Part shown: one piece after another, positions 55,754-64,000 of the stretch
Position numbering within the stretch: the stretch's first letter is position 1
Layout of the letters: every line of letters begins with the position of its first letter
DNA from: Staphylotrichum longicolle
Lineage: Eukaryota; Ascomycota; Sordariomycetes; Sordariales; Chaetomiaceae
Length of the DNA: 64,000 nt
Reading direction: 5' to 3'
NCBI GenBank assembly: GCA_019096155.1
Contig: JAHCVI010000004.1
Location: 1,302,001 to 1,366,000 of the forward strand
The notes under the pieces: model-generated
What the model was told of the DNA's origin: nothing
Database searches by the model: none
The model's input: the letters and a program-made list of their open reading frames with translations, nothing else
Position numbers and translations under genes: made by a program

Positions 55754-56539
55754 CTAGGCATCACCGGCACCCCACTCCTCTTCCAGCCTCCCCTCCACCG
55801 CAACCCTCAACTCCATCTGCTCCGTCTCGGTCAACCCCTTCGCGCTGCCCCTCCTCCGCCTCCAGCTGACCCTCGTCTCCCGCAAGCTCGCCTCGGCATC
55901 CTCCGCCCCGCCCGCAAACTCATAGCTCCTCCACTCGGTGTTGTCCCACCCCGTCCCCGCCGTGGGATTCATCCCGTCCCAGTCCTGCGTCAAAAAGTGC
56001 AAGAACCCGCCGTGCGTCACCACCACGATGTGCGCGTCCTCCTCCCGCCCGCTCTCCTCCTCAAACGCCCTGCCCAGATCCCGCAGCCACACCCGCGCCT
56101 TGCGCGCCCGCGCCTCCAGCCGGTCCATCACGGGAGCGAACGCGCTCTCCCCGGTCTTGTCGTTCCACCCCTCGCCCACGAGCCGCAGGTCCACTTCCCC
56201 GGCGGGGCCGAACTCGGCCTGCAGCTTCGCCGGCGCGGACCCGACGTCGCAGGGCATGGGCGACACCTCCTGCACCTCGGGCAGGGCGATGACCTGCCTG
56301 GTCGTGGGCCGCCCGCCGTGCAGGGCCGGCTCGAAGGAGAGCAGGCAGGTGTAGAGGGTGCGGCGGAGCGGGGAGGCGACGAGGTGGGTGACTTGCGGGT
56401 GGAAGGGGAAGGACTTGGCGAGGCGGGCGCACTGGTCCTTGCCGAGCGGGGTGAGGTCCGGGTCCGGGAGGGAGTGGTTGGCGGCTGAGAGGTTGTGGAA
56501 GCCTTGGGCGTGGCGGACGAGGTGGATGTAAGTGGGCAT
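55754..56539 (-). CDS. Histidine phosphatase (phosphoglycerate-mutase-like)
   Basis: The single exon gives 261 aa from MPTYIHLVRHAQGFHNLSAA. The phosphoacceptor histidine sits in LVRHAQG, followed by LTPLGKDQCARLAKSF, LVASPLRRTLYTCLLSF, and a second catalytic His in IVVVTHGGFLHFLTQDW. These are branch-1 histidine phosphatase features. Fungal cytosolic proteins of this layout are usually annotated only as PGM-family; the substrate cannot be given. The frame extends 65 codons upstream, but the chosen ATG directly precedes the conserved strand. Confidence 0.9.
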   Translation of the reverse strand: MPTYIHLVRHAQGFHNLSAANHSLPDPDLTPLGKDQCARLAKSFPFHPQVTHLVASPLRRTLYTCLLSFEPALHGGRPTTRQVIALPEVQEVSPMPCDVGSAPAKLQAEFGPAGEVDLRLVGEGWNDKTGESAFAPVMDRLEARARKARVWLRDLGRAFEEESGREEDAHIVVVTHGGFLHFLTQDWDGMNPTAGTGWDNTEWRSYEFAGGAEDAEASLRETRVSWRRRRGSAKGLTETEQMELRVAVEGRLEEEWGAGDA

Positions 56540-57516
56540 TTTGTTTTCGTTTCCCCTCTTTGGGTCGGAGGTGTGGTGGTGGAAAGTGTAAGTTGAGTTG
56601 AGGAAAGGGGAAGAAAGCCGATCTGGAGGATGACGCAGGTGAGAGTGGTCGTGCTCCGTGAGATAAAGATGAGTGAGAGATATAAACAGACGGAGACCAG
56701 CGGAGTTTCCGGTTTTGGAAAAAGCAGCAATCAAGGAATCGGATCAATCTGAGATCCGCACACTATTAAGACGTCGTGAGTCATACACCGCTCCGAAATG
56801 CCCGGCGCTGCATCTTCGCCCGAGTCTGTGGTCTCCACCCCCTGCTCCAGTCCGGTGCCGGAGTGGAGGTCCCGCATCGGCGAATAACCCGGAGCGCCCA
56901 ACCCCCACCGCCACCGAGTTGCCCCACACCTGGCGCCCGACCAGGTGCCACCACGGCACCCCCAGCCCGGCAAGGCATGCGCTCGTTATACCGGTTGAGA
57001 TGCCGACTCACTGACTCGTCATTGACAAATGAATAGGAGAAGGCCAGGCCAGCGCTACAGGAAGAAGTGAAAGACGGAGCATCCCCCATGTCCCCGACCG
57101 TTTTGGTCCGTGGCCCAACAGCTACGACCGAAGCCAGTAGTGTTAAGCCACGATCCAAACTTGTTCGGTTGGGCACCGTACCAAGTAACGTTACATAAAG
57201 AATCCAACTCCTTTTGCTGTCTTCCACTGTGGGAGACTCAAGGTTAGAAAGCCTGTGCAGTCCTCAGCACCACGCACCCCCACCGGAGCTGATGCCGGAG
57301 ACAGATCGTGTGATTGGCGGCGATGAGCACGCATATGTCAGGACAACTGACGTTTCCGGCCCACGAAGGCCCGCGTTGAAGCAAAGCCCATTTCCCGACA
57401 AGACACCAGCTGCAGTAGCGCTCGCGGTCCCCCTGTTCCTCCCTCCTGCGCGCCGCCATTGACACATGCAAAAAATCCGCTCGTGCATCTAAAAGTGTAA
57501 ACAACTGAGATACCAT
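56540..57516. other. Intergenic region, acyl-CoA oxidase to phosphatase
   Basis: Nearly 1 kb has no supported gene. It holds the phosphatase promoter and the 3' flank of the acyl-CoA oxidase-like gene. Confidence 0.55.
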
Positions 57517-59412
57517 CTAAAGCTCGGGTTGGTAGCCCTCAGCCCCATCGCAGGGATACTCAAACGACGGTAGTTCTCCAACAAAAATTGTCCACGACTC
57601 CTCCGACGCGATCGGAGCAGTGACATAGTCGTTCACCTCCGACTCCCCAACCGCCTTCAACAGATCAGGCAACACTTCATCATAGGCCGTGACCAATGCG
57701 TCGTGAAACGTCAACTCGGTGCCAGCGCGGTCGCCTGACACACGCCAGCTTGACAGATGGTCCGTTCCAAGGCACAGCAATTCAAAGAGCCGCAGAACCT
57801 TGGGGCAAACTCCCGCGTCCCTTGCCGCTTCGTACGCCATCCGATGACCGATCGCCTCGATAAGGGGTCGACAACGAGGGAGGATATGCCTGTCAAATTC
57901 CCGACCCCGATGCTCCTTGTAACCACCCAGCTGGGCGAGTTTGCGTCTTGCGTCTGCCATCATTTCCCGCTCACGCTGTGCCAAGACGATGGATGGGTCG
58001 CGCGGCTCAGGCAGGGTGTATTTGTCTCCGAGAAGCTCGGACGCAAGGCCTGGTGAAGCGATTAATTAGATTCAATGTCGATGGTTTTCCAGTGGAATGA
58101 GAAAAGACGTACGTATGCACAGCACGAGGGTATCACCCTCGGCAATCTGACTGCCCTGGAGATTTAGTTCCAATTCACTAATCTGGTTGTAAGGGAAAAG
58201 CCCCTGCCAACCACACCGCTCTGAGAGATCGTTCAGGACGCGCGATGCTCGGGTGATGGTCGCTTTGAAAATAGCGGCAAACGCATGCCGCATGGGCTGG
58301 CTGCAGCGGGGATTCATGAATTCCTTCACCGTCCACCTGGCGTAAGCGTCCAGGACAATCCCATGGGTCCATCCATCAAGGATCGGGCGCTGCTGCGTGC
58401 TGAAGGACATGATCGGCACGCGTCCGCGTCCGTCGGGAGCAGCGACCGTCCTTCGTTGGCTATACAGGGCGGCGATGTGCGTTCCCACTCTGATCGCCGA
58501 GATGCCTGTGATCGAGAGCGAGAGCGTCCCGATGGAGACGCGCCAGATCTGTCGCAGGAAATCGCCTCGCTCATCCTCCGGCTTCGACATGGGTCCGAGA
58601 AGGGCGTTGGGGGATAGGCGGACATGGTCGAAGGTCGTGATTGCGTGGTCCAGAGGCTTCATGTTGGTCCCGGACCGCGACGGAAGAGCTCGGGACGTGA
58701 TGCCGCGCCGCATCTGGTCCGCGTCGCACAGCCAGACAAGGAATGGCTTGACTCCGTGGTCGTCTCCATTCACCTTGAGACGAGCAAACACGATGGCCAC
58801 ACGAGGGATGCCGGCGTTGGGTGTGGTGGGAGGCATGGCCTTTGCTGCCGCATGGGTCGGAGTATGGAGATCGAAGGATCCATCCGGCTGAAGGGTGGCT
58901 GTGGTCTCGAGGTTGCGCGCGTCCAGTCCGTGGCCGACTTCGGTGAGCATAAACTCGCCGCAGATTTCAAACTTCAGTAGCCTCTCGAGCAGGTCGGAGA
59001 GATCAGGGCGGTCCTTGATGAAGTTACAGAGGGTGCCGATGCAGAGGTTGATGTGGATCGTAGCGATGATGAGAGCAGTTGGATCCCGAGCGGCAATCAC
59101 TTCGTTTTATCAGCGAAGAACTCTCTTTGAGTTAGGTCGGTGCCTGTATAGCATGGCGACACTTACGGTCGAAATGAAAATCCCAAAACCTCTCCGTCAG
59201 GTAACGGATATCGTCGAGTTCAAGGCCTTGTCTCGTCTCAGCTCTCATCAACCGCTCGGACCATTTCTGCTCGCAGGGAACCCACCACTTTGTCGGCAAA
59301 TTGATTGCGCTCTTTGATAGTGAAGAGCAGTATGACTTGGAGAGACAGCCTCATTTCTGTCCCGTGATCTGGACCAAATGTCCTGCTTGAGTAGTGGCCG
59401 AGAAAAGGACAT
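57517..59412 (-). CDS. Acyl-CoA oxidase/dehydrogenase-like flavoprotein
   Basis: The protein resembles fungal acyl-CoA oxidases (FAD-dependent first step of peroxisomal beta-oxidation). Four exons (59412-59289, 59226-59167, 59099-58113, 58049-57517) give 567 aa with agreeing phases. The start MSFSRPLLKQDIWSRSRDRN is followed by LHYQRAQSICRQSLELDDI and RFWDFHFD. Core features are ICGEFMLTEVGHGLDARNLE (FAD/substrate contact region), FLVWLCDADQMRRGITSRAL, LDHAITTFDHVRLSPNALLG and GTLSLSITGISAIRVGTHIA. The C-terminus (YPCDGAEGYQPEL) has no SKL-type PTS1 signal. The protein is shorter than typical ~650-700-residue oxidases. Intron 1 has a weak GTGGTG donor. Substrate and compartment are uncertain. 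Confidence 0.8.
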
Positions 59413-60527
59413 GGTAGGTAGGCTAGATACTGAAGTGACGAGTATCATATCACACCCTCACGGTCGTCGGTAGCGGTTGTGTCTCAAAATCAAGGCTCAA
59501 TCACTGGACTGTGGCTACAAAATCAAGTTCCTTCAACCACGATGCCGCGAGAGCGCCCTATTTATGATCCGGTCTTCTGTACCGTCCATCTGCGAAGGTT
59601 CGCGTTGTGTTGCCACGTCACCTGAATTTATGCCAACGACAGGATCCCTCTTGTGATTCTTCTATTGGCGCTGAAGGGGTCTCAATGATGACCTGTAGAT
59701 GTCGGTATCGGTCCGAATTGCGATGCCCGGTGGCTTTCGCGGGCCGGTGAGACTACAACCGTTGTGTCTCGGAGGCTGGAGTCACTGATAAGTCCACACC
59801 AAACGGTAGCCTCGGGCTCGAGGAAGGCAGGAATCCTTCGTGATGATGCTTGATAATGCTTGGTGACGGCTTGGTGACGGCTTGCTAATGCTTGCTATAT
59901 GTAAATAAGCTGTCCCCGGCAAAGCAGGGATGTCATAGACAATGATCCTTCGGAACAAAAGCAATAGACGCTATTGTGCAAGACCGGTTCTTTGCGCGGG
60001 CGTTCAGAAAGCACGCGCCTTCGCCGGGTTCAATTTCTCACCGGGCAAGGCACGAAAGACGTCGGCTGGCAAGTAGAGAGCGAGAATCTGGACAAGATCA
60101 TCGTTACGGCCAGGAAGCGTTGGCCAAGACAAGCGTTGTCATCGTTGTGGATAATGGCCCAGATGATGTTGGCTTGCCGTGCTTTTGCATCCTTCATAAG
60201 GGAAAAAAACAGAGTGGATGTTGTTGATCACTTTTTGACACCGAGCAGCACATACCAGTCGTCGCTCATCAGGACCATTCGCAACTCTCGGTTCCCAATT
60301 TGCCATCACAAATCCACCTTCACATTCATATCCCCCAAACCTCAGCTCAGGCTTTAAAGATACAATGGTTGTCTATGCGGCCCGGCCACACAGCCCGGGC
60401 GCCTTGATGTCCTTGAACGCCTAACAAACTGGATCCTGCACTACTGATGCATAAGAATACTCCATTCAAGACACACATGCCTCCCTCCTCCCTCACACTC
60501 CTCCCTACCCAGGATGCCCCAAACCTA
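59413..60527. other. Intergenic region, VPS27 to acyl-CoA oxidase
   Basis: About 1.1 kb has no supported gene. Short direct repeats of GCTTGGTGACG/GCTTGCTAATG type occur at 59850-59895. Confidence 0.5.
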
Positions 60528-62952
60528 CTAGAGATCAATCAAGCTCTCCTCGACAACCGGCTGCTTCGGCGCATGTTGCGGCGCGGAGGGGAAGGCATCT
60601 TGGCTGTGCGAATAGCCAGCATACGCCGCGCTCGGCGGAGCCTGCCAGACGGGCGGGAGCTGTGTCTGCTGGGCGGCCGAGTGCTGCCAATACGGCTGCT
60701 GCTGCTGTGGCTGCGGCGGCGCTTGGTATTGCTGCTGCGGCTGGGATGGCTGGGCCGGGATCGACGCTGGCGTCTGGGGCAGAGAGGGCTGGTATGAGTG
60801 TAGTGGTTGCGCAAGGTTGGGATAGGGCGACATGGCAGGGTCGGGGGGGGAGACGGGAGCCTGTTGTGGCTGCTGTTGGGGCTGCGAATTGAAGTAGAAG
60901 GATGCGCTGGGATCGGCGGTGGGGGTGGTGCCGACAGAATCGTTCGCCATCGGTGCGGATAGCTGCGCCGGAGCTTGTGCTTGCTGAGGCGGCGTAGCCT
61001 CATGCGGAGGGTAACTAGGCTGTTGGTTGTACTGGGATGTTTGGGTAGGCTGCGGTGGAGCCCAGCTTCCAGAGTGTTGAGGCATCTGTTGAGGGGGGTA
61101 CTGGTTGCTAGCAGGCCCAGCCACGGAGCCCCGCTTGTCGTAGCCCCCGTACTGCGCCTGCTGTGTCGGCTGCGGATAGGACGGATGCGCTGAAGGGTGG
61201 TTGTAGTCCTGCTGCTGTTCGCCCGTGTAAAAGCTTTCTGCTGGCCCAGCGGCACTGGGCGCACTGGGCTGCAAGGAAGGGTACGGCCCTGAGGGCTGCC
61301 TCGGAGGGGGCAAGTTGTAGCCTCCAATGCTGTGTTGACTGTAGGCTTTGGAGAGACGTTCCTCAAGCATGCGGTCGTAGTAACGGACGACAGTCGACAG
61401 CTTGGCATGCAAATCAAGAAGGGTGTCTGGCCGAGTTAGACTCTGCATTCAAAAGGGTAGATCAATCTCAGCTTACCGTGCTTGCTCATGGTCTCCCCAT
61501 AAGTCCGCGCAAGCTTGGGCCGCAACGCGCCAATGCTGTCGTACAATTCCTGGATTTGCGGCTCGCGCAGGATCGTTCCCGGAGGCTGCGTCTGAAGGCG
61601 GTCGACAAGAGTGGCGAACAAGTTGATGTTCTCCGCCTCGAGAGGCGTGAGTTCATAATCATTCTTGGGAAGCGCGAAAGGCGTGGTTGACGAGGTTGCC
61701 ACGTTCGAGGCTTGGTCCTTCAGGGCTGCAGCATGCTTCTTCTTCTGCTCCTCCATATCCGCCAGAGACGCCGCAATGGCAGCCTTCAAATCCTCGTCCT
61801 CGTCTTCCGCGGCCTTGGCAGGGGCATGCCCGTTGGCCTTTGGCTGCGTTGGCTGGCTCGCAGTTGTACCATTTGCGGCGGACGAAGCATAGCCCCGAGA
61901 ATGGTTCTTGACCTCCTCGAGACTCATCGCCAGGGCTTTCTTTAGGTCTTCGTCAAACCCATCGTCGACCCGAGCATTCCTAGGCTGCATCGAAGACGTC
62001 CGGGGTTTGGTGGGAAATGAGGGGTATGTAGGAGAGCGCTCGTGACTGATTCCACCACCTCGGGAAGACTTGTCCGTCAGCTTCGCATAACACCCATCGT
62101 CGACCCGGACAGCTTGGAGGATGCCGAGGTGAGGAAGGGGCAGGGTCTTGGTCGTGCACTGTTGGTCGAAGCAGTTTCCGCAGTTTCGACAGTGGTGTTT
62201 TCTGTTGGTAAACGTGAAGGGAGTTCTGCATCGCATACAAACATCGGAGTCGACCCATTCGGGAGGCTGGAAACCGTCAGCGTCTGCACCTCCTCAGCCG
62301 GGCCAGATAAAACATACCGCGCTGCTGTCGAGCATGCTGCTGGCAACGGTCACACGGGGCGGGAACTGGAAGCCCTCCCGCTGCAGCGTCTTGTATACCT
62401 CCCCAATATATCCGAGTTCGTAGCGGCCTTCGGCGGCGGTGGCCCAGGACTGGATAAGCTCGAGGATCTTGGAGCGCACTTCGGCGTTCACTGTACCGGG
62501 GCCGACTGCCTTGAGGAGAGACACCAGACTCTCCATAAACTCTCGGGAGGCGATCTCGGTGAGAAAGTGGGCGCCGCCATTCTTGACGCAAGTGTCGGTA
62601 AGCTAAGCAAAGTTAGTCACCAAGCTCATGAGGTCCAGGCGCGGGCGGAGGCGCGGGACCAAGCCTTACGTTGAGTGCACTGAGCTGGGTATTCGGGTTC
62701 TTGTTGTTGATGCGCTTTTTGAGCGAGCGCATGGCCTCCTTGGGCTGCACTGTCTTGGATCTGATGATGTCGGAGATCTCGAGGTTGAGGGCGATATCTT
62801 CACTGTGGGTGGCGCATGTCAGCCATCAATCTTGTCGCTCTGTCGCAATGCCGCGGTGGGGGTTTTGGGCGATCGTACAGGCTGCTGCTTGTGGCCTTGT
62901 CAATCTGCTCATCCAGGGCAGTGTTGGCCCCGGACGACCACCACCCCATCAT
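60528..62952 (-). CDS. VPS27: ESCRT-0 subunit VPS27 (VHS, FYVE, UIM)
   Basis: VPS27 recruits ubiquitinated cargo on endosomes and passes it to ESCRT-I. Five exons (62952-62879, 62802-62670, 62602-62318, 62266-61477, 61426-60528) give 726 aa. The VHS domain spans about residues 1-150 (MMGWWSSGANTALDEQIDKA; CVKNGGAHFLTEIASREFME). The FYVE finger follows with WVDSDVCMRCRTPFTF and RKHHCRNCGNCFDQQC. Two ubiquitin-interacting motifs are seen: DEDLKKALAMSLEEV and DEDLKAAIAASLADMEE. A helical GAT-like core (LREPQIQELYDSIGALRPKL; RYYDRMLEERLSKA) precedes a Gln/Pro-rich tail. PSAP motifs (LQPSAPSA; FPSAPQ) could bind VPS23, and the C-terminal VEESLIDL resembles a clathrin box. Length and domain order match the family. 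Confidence 0.96.
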
Positions 62953-64000
62953 CTTGAAAGGATGGTTTGGGAACTCGTAGCGTTGGTTGCTGTCGATGGC
63001 AGGATGAGGGATGAAGGCGAGGGGCGGGAATGCGCGGGGTGAGCTTGTCGGGTTCTTTGGTCGTTTGTCAGCGTTGCGGAATCAATTATCTTGTCGGCAG
63101 AAGCAGTTCCCGGCCGCAGGAGGAAGCGCGTGTTTGTCGACGGGTTGCGCTGCAGGTGTTCGCGATGGAGGAAGGTTGGGAGTTCTGATGCAGCTGCCTG
63201 CCGTTGGTTACGTATGGGGCCGCCTCGCTCGGGCGGGAGCCGCCAAGCGATAGAGCGGTACCCCCTGTAACCTGTTTCCAGGCTTGTGTTGGGCTCCCAT
63301 CGGGGACCCACATTGGAAGCTGTGGCTTGCTCTTTGGACCAACCAATGATGGTCTGTGTTGTCGGACTGCCAGTACACCAACACTAACCCACCGACACTG
63401 CTGACCATTTGATTCTTACAGACCATGAACACAACTCCGCGGTGCCCGGCCGCGGGAAAGGGCCCGAATCGGCAACACACGTGAAAACTGGAGGCGCCGT
63501 AGACGTCCTCGTATTCCACGCGAACGCATCCGGATATCAAGGGCATCCTAGCTTTATAACTCACATGCCCAGGTCCCGTTGGCCGTCGGGGGCACAATGG
63601 TCGTCGCCGCCGGTCTGCTCCTGAACTCTCAGCCCCGCCCTTCACTTCTTCTACCTCCCCCTTCAGTCCCGCTGCCTCCTATGCAAGAGCCGGCGGCGGT
63701 GTTGACGGAGAGGGTGGTGAGTGTGGCGCACTGGCCGTTTGCAGTGGTTCTAGCAGGTGTTGTGAATCTCAATTTGTTTCTTACATTCAGATGTGTCTCA
63801 AGGTAAAGGAGGAGAGGGGAGATGCCAGGGCTGGTGCTGCTCAAGATCGTGCAGTGGGTCTATTGTCTGCTGCGTTGTTTGCGGTAGAATGGGGCTTTGG
63901 CGTGCCAGGAGAGGCGTCGGGCAAGTTCGCGAAGTGGGAAATGACTTCAATGCTGATGCGCCGGCTGCAGCTGTTTTGAACCTTGACAATACTTTGTTCT
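62953..64000. other. Region upstream of VPS27 to right edge
   Basis: No gene is supported. Short frames occur, such as plus-strand 63597-63806 (69 codons, MVVAAGLLLNSQPRPSLLL) and a minus-strand frame near 63800-63989, but neither has a family motif or convincing splice structure. A gene continuing past the right edge cannot be excluded. Confidence 0.45.

Noticed and set aside
63579..63989. Short frames near the right edge
   Set aside because: They show hydrophobic or basic stretches but no family motif, and splice joins could not be made consistent.

Overview
The window looks like nuclear DNA of a filamentous ascomycete, most likely a Sordariomycete near Neurospora and Chaetomium. It is GC-rich. 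Protein genes carry short introns (about 50-110 nt) with GTAAGT/GTATGT donors and CTAAC/CTGAC branch sites. Both tRNA genes have introns. Many products match fungal housekeeping families. There is no operon logic: genes sit on both strands, separated by 0.1-2.2 kb of non-coding DNA. Exon coordinates were read by eye from splice consensus and frame continuity, without transcripts.

Left part (1-24 kb). A long open frame running off the left edge resembles the C-terminal half of large filamentous-fungal NOT4 proteins. It follows NOT4 itself (RING, RRM, CCCH finger; minus strand). Then come the 30-kDa complex I subunit (NDUFS3/NUO-30.4, with two apparent 1-nt frame breaks), tRNA-Leu, and a divergent pair for protocatechuate/catechol catabolism (intradiol dioxygenase and carboxymuconate cyclase). 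These are followed by an orphan polytopic membrane protein, tRNA-His, HAL2/MET22 nucleotidase convergent with mitoribosomal uL6m, KAR5-type nuclear fusion protein, and a TOK1-type two-pore K+ channel whose cytosolic tail is broken by several frame changes.

Middle part (24-44 kb). An alpha/beta-hydrolase-like protein with a probable mitochondrial presequence is convergent with a 1644-residue single-exon ABCA transporter. Next are cytosolic lysyl-tRNA synthetase (13 exons), a zinc-finger/coiled-coil protein with acidic and Gln-rich tail, an HP1-type heterochromatin protein, and a 55-residue single-span membrane protein.

Right part (44-64 kb). Here are a fused FMN/FAD oxidoreductase, NMN adenylyltransferase, a KCH-type K+ transport protein (also with frame breaks in its tail), a histidine phosphatase, an acyl-CoA oxidase-like protein and VPS27 (ESCRT-0).

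The genes cover mRNA turnover, respiration, aromatic catabolism, K+ and sulfate/salt physiology, translation, chromatin, NAD synthesis and endosomal sorting. Only the dioxygenase/cyclase pair suggests functional clustering. I found no transposon, CRISPR array, toxin gene or biosynthetic cluster, and nothing I would call a new system. The points most worth checking are the recurrent same-sign frame breaks in three genes and the possible splice across the NOT4 stop codon.
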